A stretch of 7,365 bases of DNA from Desulfobacteraceae bacterium (GTDB lineage: Bacteria > Desulfobacterota > DSM-4660 > Desulfatiglandales > Desulfatiglandaceae). The first letter of the stretch is position 1, and each line of letters starts with the position of its first letter. This document shows positions 5,306 through 7,365 of the stretch, one piece after another. The notes under the pieces are model-generated. The model made no database searches. It was not told the DNA's origin and worked only from the letters and a program-made list of their open reading frames with translations. The DNA is taken from contig JAUVRS010000122.1 in NCBI GenBank assembly GCA_030597505.1, forward strand, positions 1-7,365, written 5' to 3'. The translations under genes were made by a program, and so were the position numbers.

Positions 5306-7365
5306 ATGCACTTCGCTGTGGATACCGGTGGTACGTTTACAGACCTTGTTTTTGAGGACGAAATGGGGCGTCTTCACATGTTCAAGGCGGAGACAACACC
5401 CCATGACCCGGTGGAAGGCATTCTCATGGCTGTCCGTTCTGCAGCGGACAGCATGTCAATCTCAATGGAGGAATTTCTTGGCAAGGGTGAACTCTTTATT
5501 CACGGAACCACCCACGCCGTCAATGCCATCATCACCGAAAACACAGCCAGAACCGCTCTTCTCACAACAAAGGGCCATGGAGATGTGCTTGTCCTAAGAG
5601 AGGGCGGTCGACTTGAACCGTTCAATTTCTCGGTGCCTTTCCCAAAACCCTATATCCCTCGATCATTGACTTTCGAAGTCGCAGAGCGGATCGGGGCGGA
5701 CGGCCATGTCATCGACCCATTGGACGAAAAAGGGGTTGTGGAAATCATCCAATCTTTAAAGGACCTGAAGGTGGAATCGGTCGCGGTTTGCCTGCTCTGG
5801 TCCACTGTTAACCCAACCCATGAAAATAGGATCGGTGAGTTGCTTGAGACTCACCTTCCTGACGTTCCCTATACCCTCTCCAATGTGCTTAACCCTATTT
5901 TACGTGAATATCGGCGTGCTTCTTCGGCATGTATCGACGCATCCCTCAAACCCCTCATGTCACGTTACCTTGGAGGTCTATCCAAACGCCTGAAACAGGC
6001 AGGTTTCAGGGGTCGTCTCCTCATGTTGACTTCCAAGGGTGGTGTCATGGACTTTGAAGACCTTGCGGCTGCGCCAATCCATGCCATAGGCTCGGGACCC
6101 TCCATGGCTCCCATCGCGGGTCGCCACTACGCCCAGATTGATATAAACACCAACACCGCTATTGTGGCCGACACGGGCGGAACGACGTATGATGTCAGCC
6201 TGGTCCGGAAGGGGGCGATTCCCATGACACCCGAGACCTGGATCGGGCAGCGTTACCGAGGCCACATCGTGGGCTTTCCTTCCGTGGATGTAAAAAGCAT
6301 CGGCGCAGGGGGCGGTAGCATCGCCTGGGTGGACGAAGGCGGCTTGCTCCATGTGGGACCAGTCAGTGCGGGTGCCGTGCCCGGGCCAGCCTGTTATGGA
6401 AGGGGTGGCACAAGGCCTACTGTCACAGACGCGTCCCTGGTGCTCGGATACATCGACCCGGCATTTTTTCTGGGCGGGGCCATGAAGCTCGATGTCGATA
6501 ACGCTGTAAAGACAATTGAGGAGGGGGTGGCACATCCTCTAAAGTTGAATCTTTTTGAGGCTGCGGCGGCTATACTTCGACTCGCTACTGAAAACATGGT
6601 GAGCGCCATCGAAGAAATCACCATCCATCAGGGAATGGATCCAAGAAACGCGGTACTGGTTGGCGGAGGCGGGGCAGCCGGTCTCAATTCGGTGGCCATC
6701 GCACGAAGGCTCGGATGCAAAACAGTGATTATCCCCGAGGTCGTTGCAGGGCTGTCTGCAGTAGGGGCTTTGATATCAGACCTCCATGCGGACTACCGGG
6801 CTCTCTTTTACACAACTACGGATGATTTCGATTTTGAGGGTGTAAATGATATTCTGAAGTCCCTGATAGCAAAATGTCAGATCTTTATAAAGGGGCCCGG
6901 GGCCGCGGCAGTGGAGCAATCAGTTGAGATCTGGGCTGAGGCACGTTATCGGGATCAGGTCTGTGAAATTGATCTCCCTATTCGGATAAGACACTTTGAA
7001 AAACCCGAGGACGTTACCAGTGTGCGGGAGGATTTTGATCGATTGCATGAGGAGGTTTTTGCTTTCCGGGACCCTGATTCGGAAGTGCAATTCGTTGGGT
7101 GGCGTGCAACGGTTCGCTGCAGACTGCGCGACCGGGTCCTGGGTAAACTCGCAAAGGAGAAACCATACACCACTGACATCCTTCCTAGCCGAAAGGCGTA
7201 TTTTAATGAAACGGGGTTGGTGGATACAAAGGTCGAGCTTTTTGCGGCCATTGAACCGGGAGTCACACGGGAAGGACCCGCCATCATAGAAGCACCGCTA
7301 ACCACCGTGGTCATCGAACCAGGCGCAACGGCGGTCCGTAAAGGGAGTGGAAGTCTGGTGATAAC
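5306..7365 (+). CDS. Hydantoinase/oxoprolinase family protein, HyuA-type subunit, 3' end outside the window
   Basis: An open frame runs from the ATG at 5306 to the right edge without a stop: 686 codons plus two bases, close to the usual full length of HyuA proteins, and the last residues (IEPGATAVRKGSGSLVI) look like the normal C-terminus, so only a short tail is missing. HyuA proteins are ASKHA-fold ATPases that, with HyuB, phosphorylate and open cyclic amides (hydantoins, N-methylhydantoin, 5-oxoproline) or activate ketones for carboxylation (acetone and acetophenone carboxylases). Visible motifs: phosphate-1 loop DTGGTFTD (6-13), HGTTHAVNA (66-74), phosphate-2 motif DTGGTTYD (289-296), the SIGAGGGSIAW stretch, PGPACYGRGG (359-368), and the adenosine-site GGGGAAG (453-459). 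The Hydant_A_N-like domain spans roughly 1-175, the main hydantoinase A domain about 195-490, and the C-terminal acetophenone-carboxylase-like domain follows. No signal peptide. No HyuB is in the window; it is expected just downstream. The family is certain but the substrate class (cyclic amide or ketone) cannot be decided from sequence. Confidence 0.93.
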   Translation, partial: MHFAVDTGGTFTDLVFEDEMGRLHMFKAETTPHDPVEGILMAVRSAADSMSISMEEFLGKGELFIHGTTHAVNAIITENTARTALLTTKGHGDVLVLREGGRLEPFNFSVPFPKPYIPRSLTFEVAERIGADGHVIDPLDEKGVVEIIQSLKDLKVESVAVCLLWSTVNPTHENRIGELLETHLPDVPYTLSNVLNPILREYRRASSACIDASLKPLMSRYLGGLSKRLKQAGFRGRLLMLTSKGGVMDFEDLAAAPIHAIGSGPSMAPIAGRHYAQIDINTNTAIVADTGGTTYDVSLVRKGAIPMTPETWIGQRYRGHIVGFPSVDVKSIGAGGGSIAWVDEGGLLHVGPVSAGAVPGPACYGRGGTRPTVTDASLVLGYIDPAFFLGGAMKLDVDNAVKTIEEGVAHPLKLNLFEAAAAILRLATENMVSAIEEITIHQGMDPRNAVLVGGGGAAGLNSVAIARRLGCKTVIIPEVVAGLSAVGALISDLHADYRALFYTTTDDFDFEGVNDILKSLIAKCQIFIKGPGAAAVEQSVEIWAEARYRDQVCEIDLPIRIRHFEKPEDVTSVREDFDRLHEEVFAFRDPDSEVQFVGWRATVRCRLRDRVLGKLAKEKPYTTDILPSRKAYFNETGLVDTKVELFAAIEPGVTREGPAIIEAPLTTVVIEPGATAVRKGSGSLVI

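Noticed and set aside
5978..6535. Open frame of 185 codons on the minus strand
   Set aside because: Lies wholly antisense inside the HyuA-type gene, whose frame carries strong family motifs throughout; this is a shadow frame.

Overview
The window looks like an accessory catabolic locus from an anaerobic or facultatively anaerobic bacterium. A sulfate-reducing or syntrophic Desulfobacterota-type organism is my best guess. It rests on an acetylene-hydratase-like Mo/W enzyme next to an ATP-dependent hydantoinase/carboxylase-type protein, moderate G+C coding DNA and strong AGGAGG-type ribosome sites. No marker gene in the window fixes the taxonomy.

Layout, left to right. (1) Positions 1-147, minus strand: the C-terminal end of an M24 (aminopeptidase P/creatinase-fold) protein running off the left edge. 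Its homology stops abruptly upstream, so it looks like a truncated or decayed gene. (2) Positions 148-468: A+T-rich non-coding DNA with an 11-bp direct repeat, a perfect 10-bp-stem hairpin, a sigma-70-like promoter and a nested palindrome suited to an autoregulatory operator. (3) Positions 469-1137: a GntR/FCD-family regulator. (4) Positions 1138-1353: a promoter with a perfect TATAAT box and a leader of about 175 nt. (5) Positions 1354-2769: an intact M24 protein resembling the DddP branch, with a Cys in place of one conserved metal-ligand Asp. (6) Positions 2770-3041: two tandem hairpins, the second with the form of an intrinsic terminator. (7) Positions 3042-5198: a stand-alone [4Fe-4S]/bis-MGD oxidoreductase of the acetylene hydratase type. 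(8) Positions 5306-7365: a HyuA-type (ATP-dependent hydantoinase/oxoprolinase/acetone carboxylase) subunit, open to the right edge and lacking at most a short tail.

Working model (inference). The regulator senses a small carboxylate or related metabolite and controls a three-enzyme pathway on the same strand: an M24 enzyme cleaving a C-N, C-S or similar bond, a cytoplasmic Mo/W enzyme doing hydration, hydroxyl transfer or redox, and an ATP-dependent ring-opening amidohydrolase or ketone carboxylase whose HyuB partner should lie just beyond the window. Two of the three enzymes lack the residues that define their best-known homologues: the catalytic Asp of DddP and Asp13 of acetylene hydratase. 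The substrate is therefore probably neither DMSP nor acetylene. I recognise no described pathway with this gene set.
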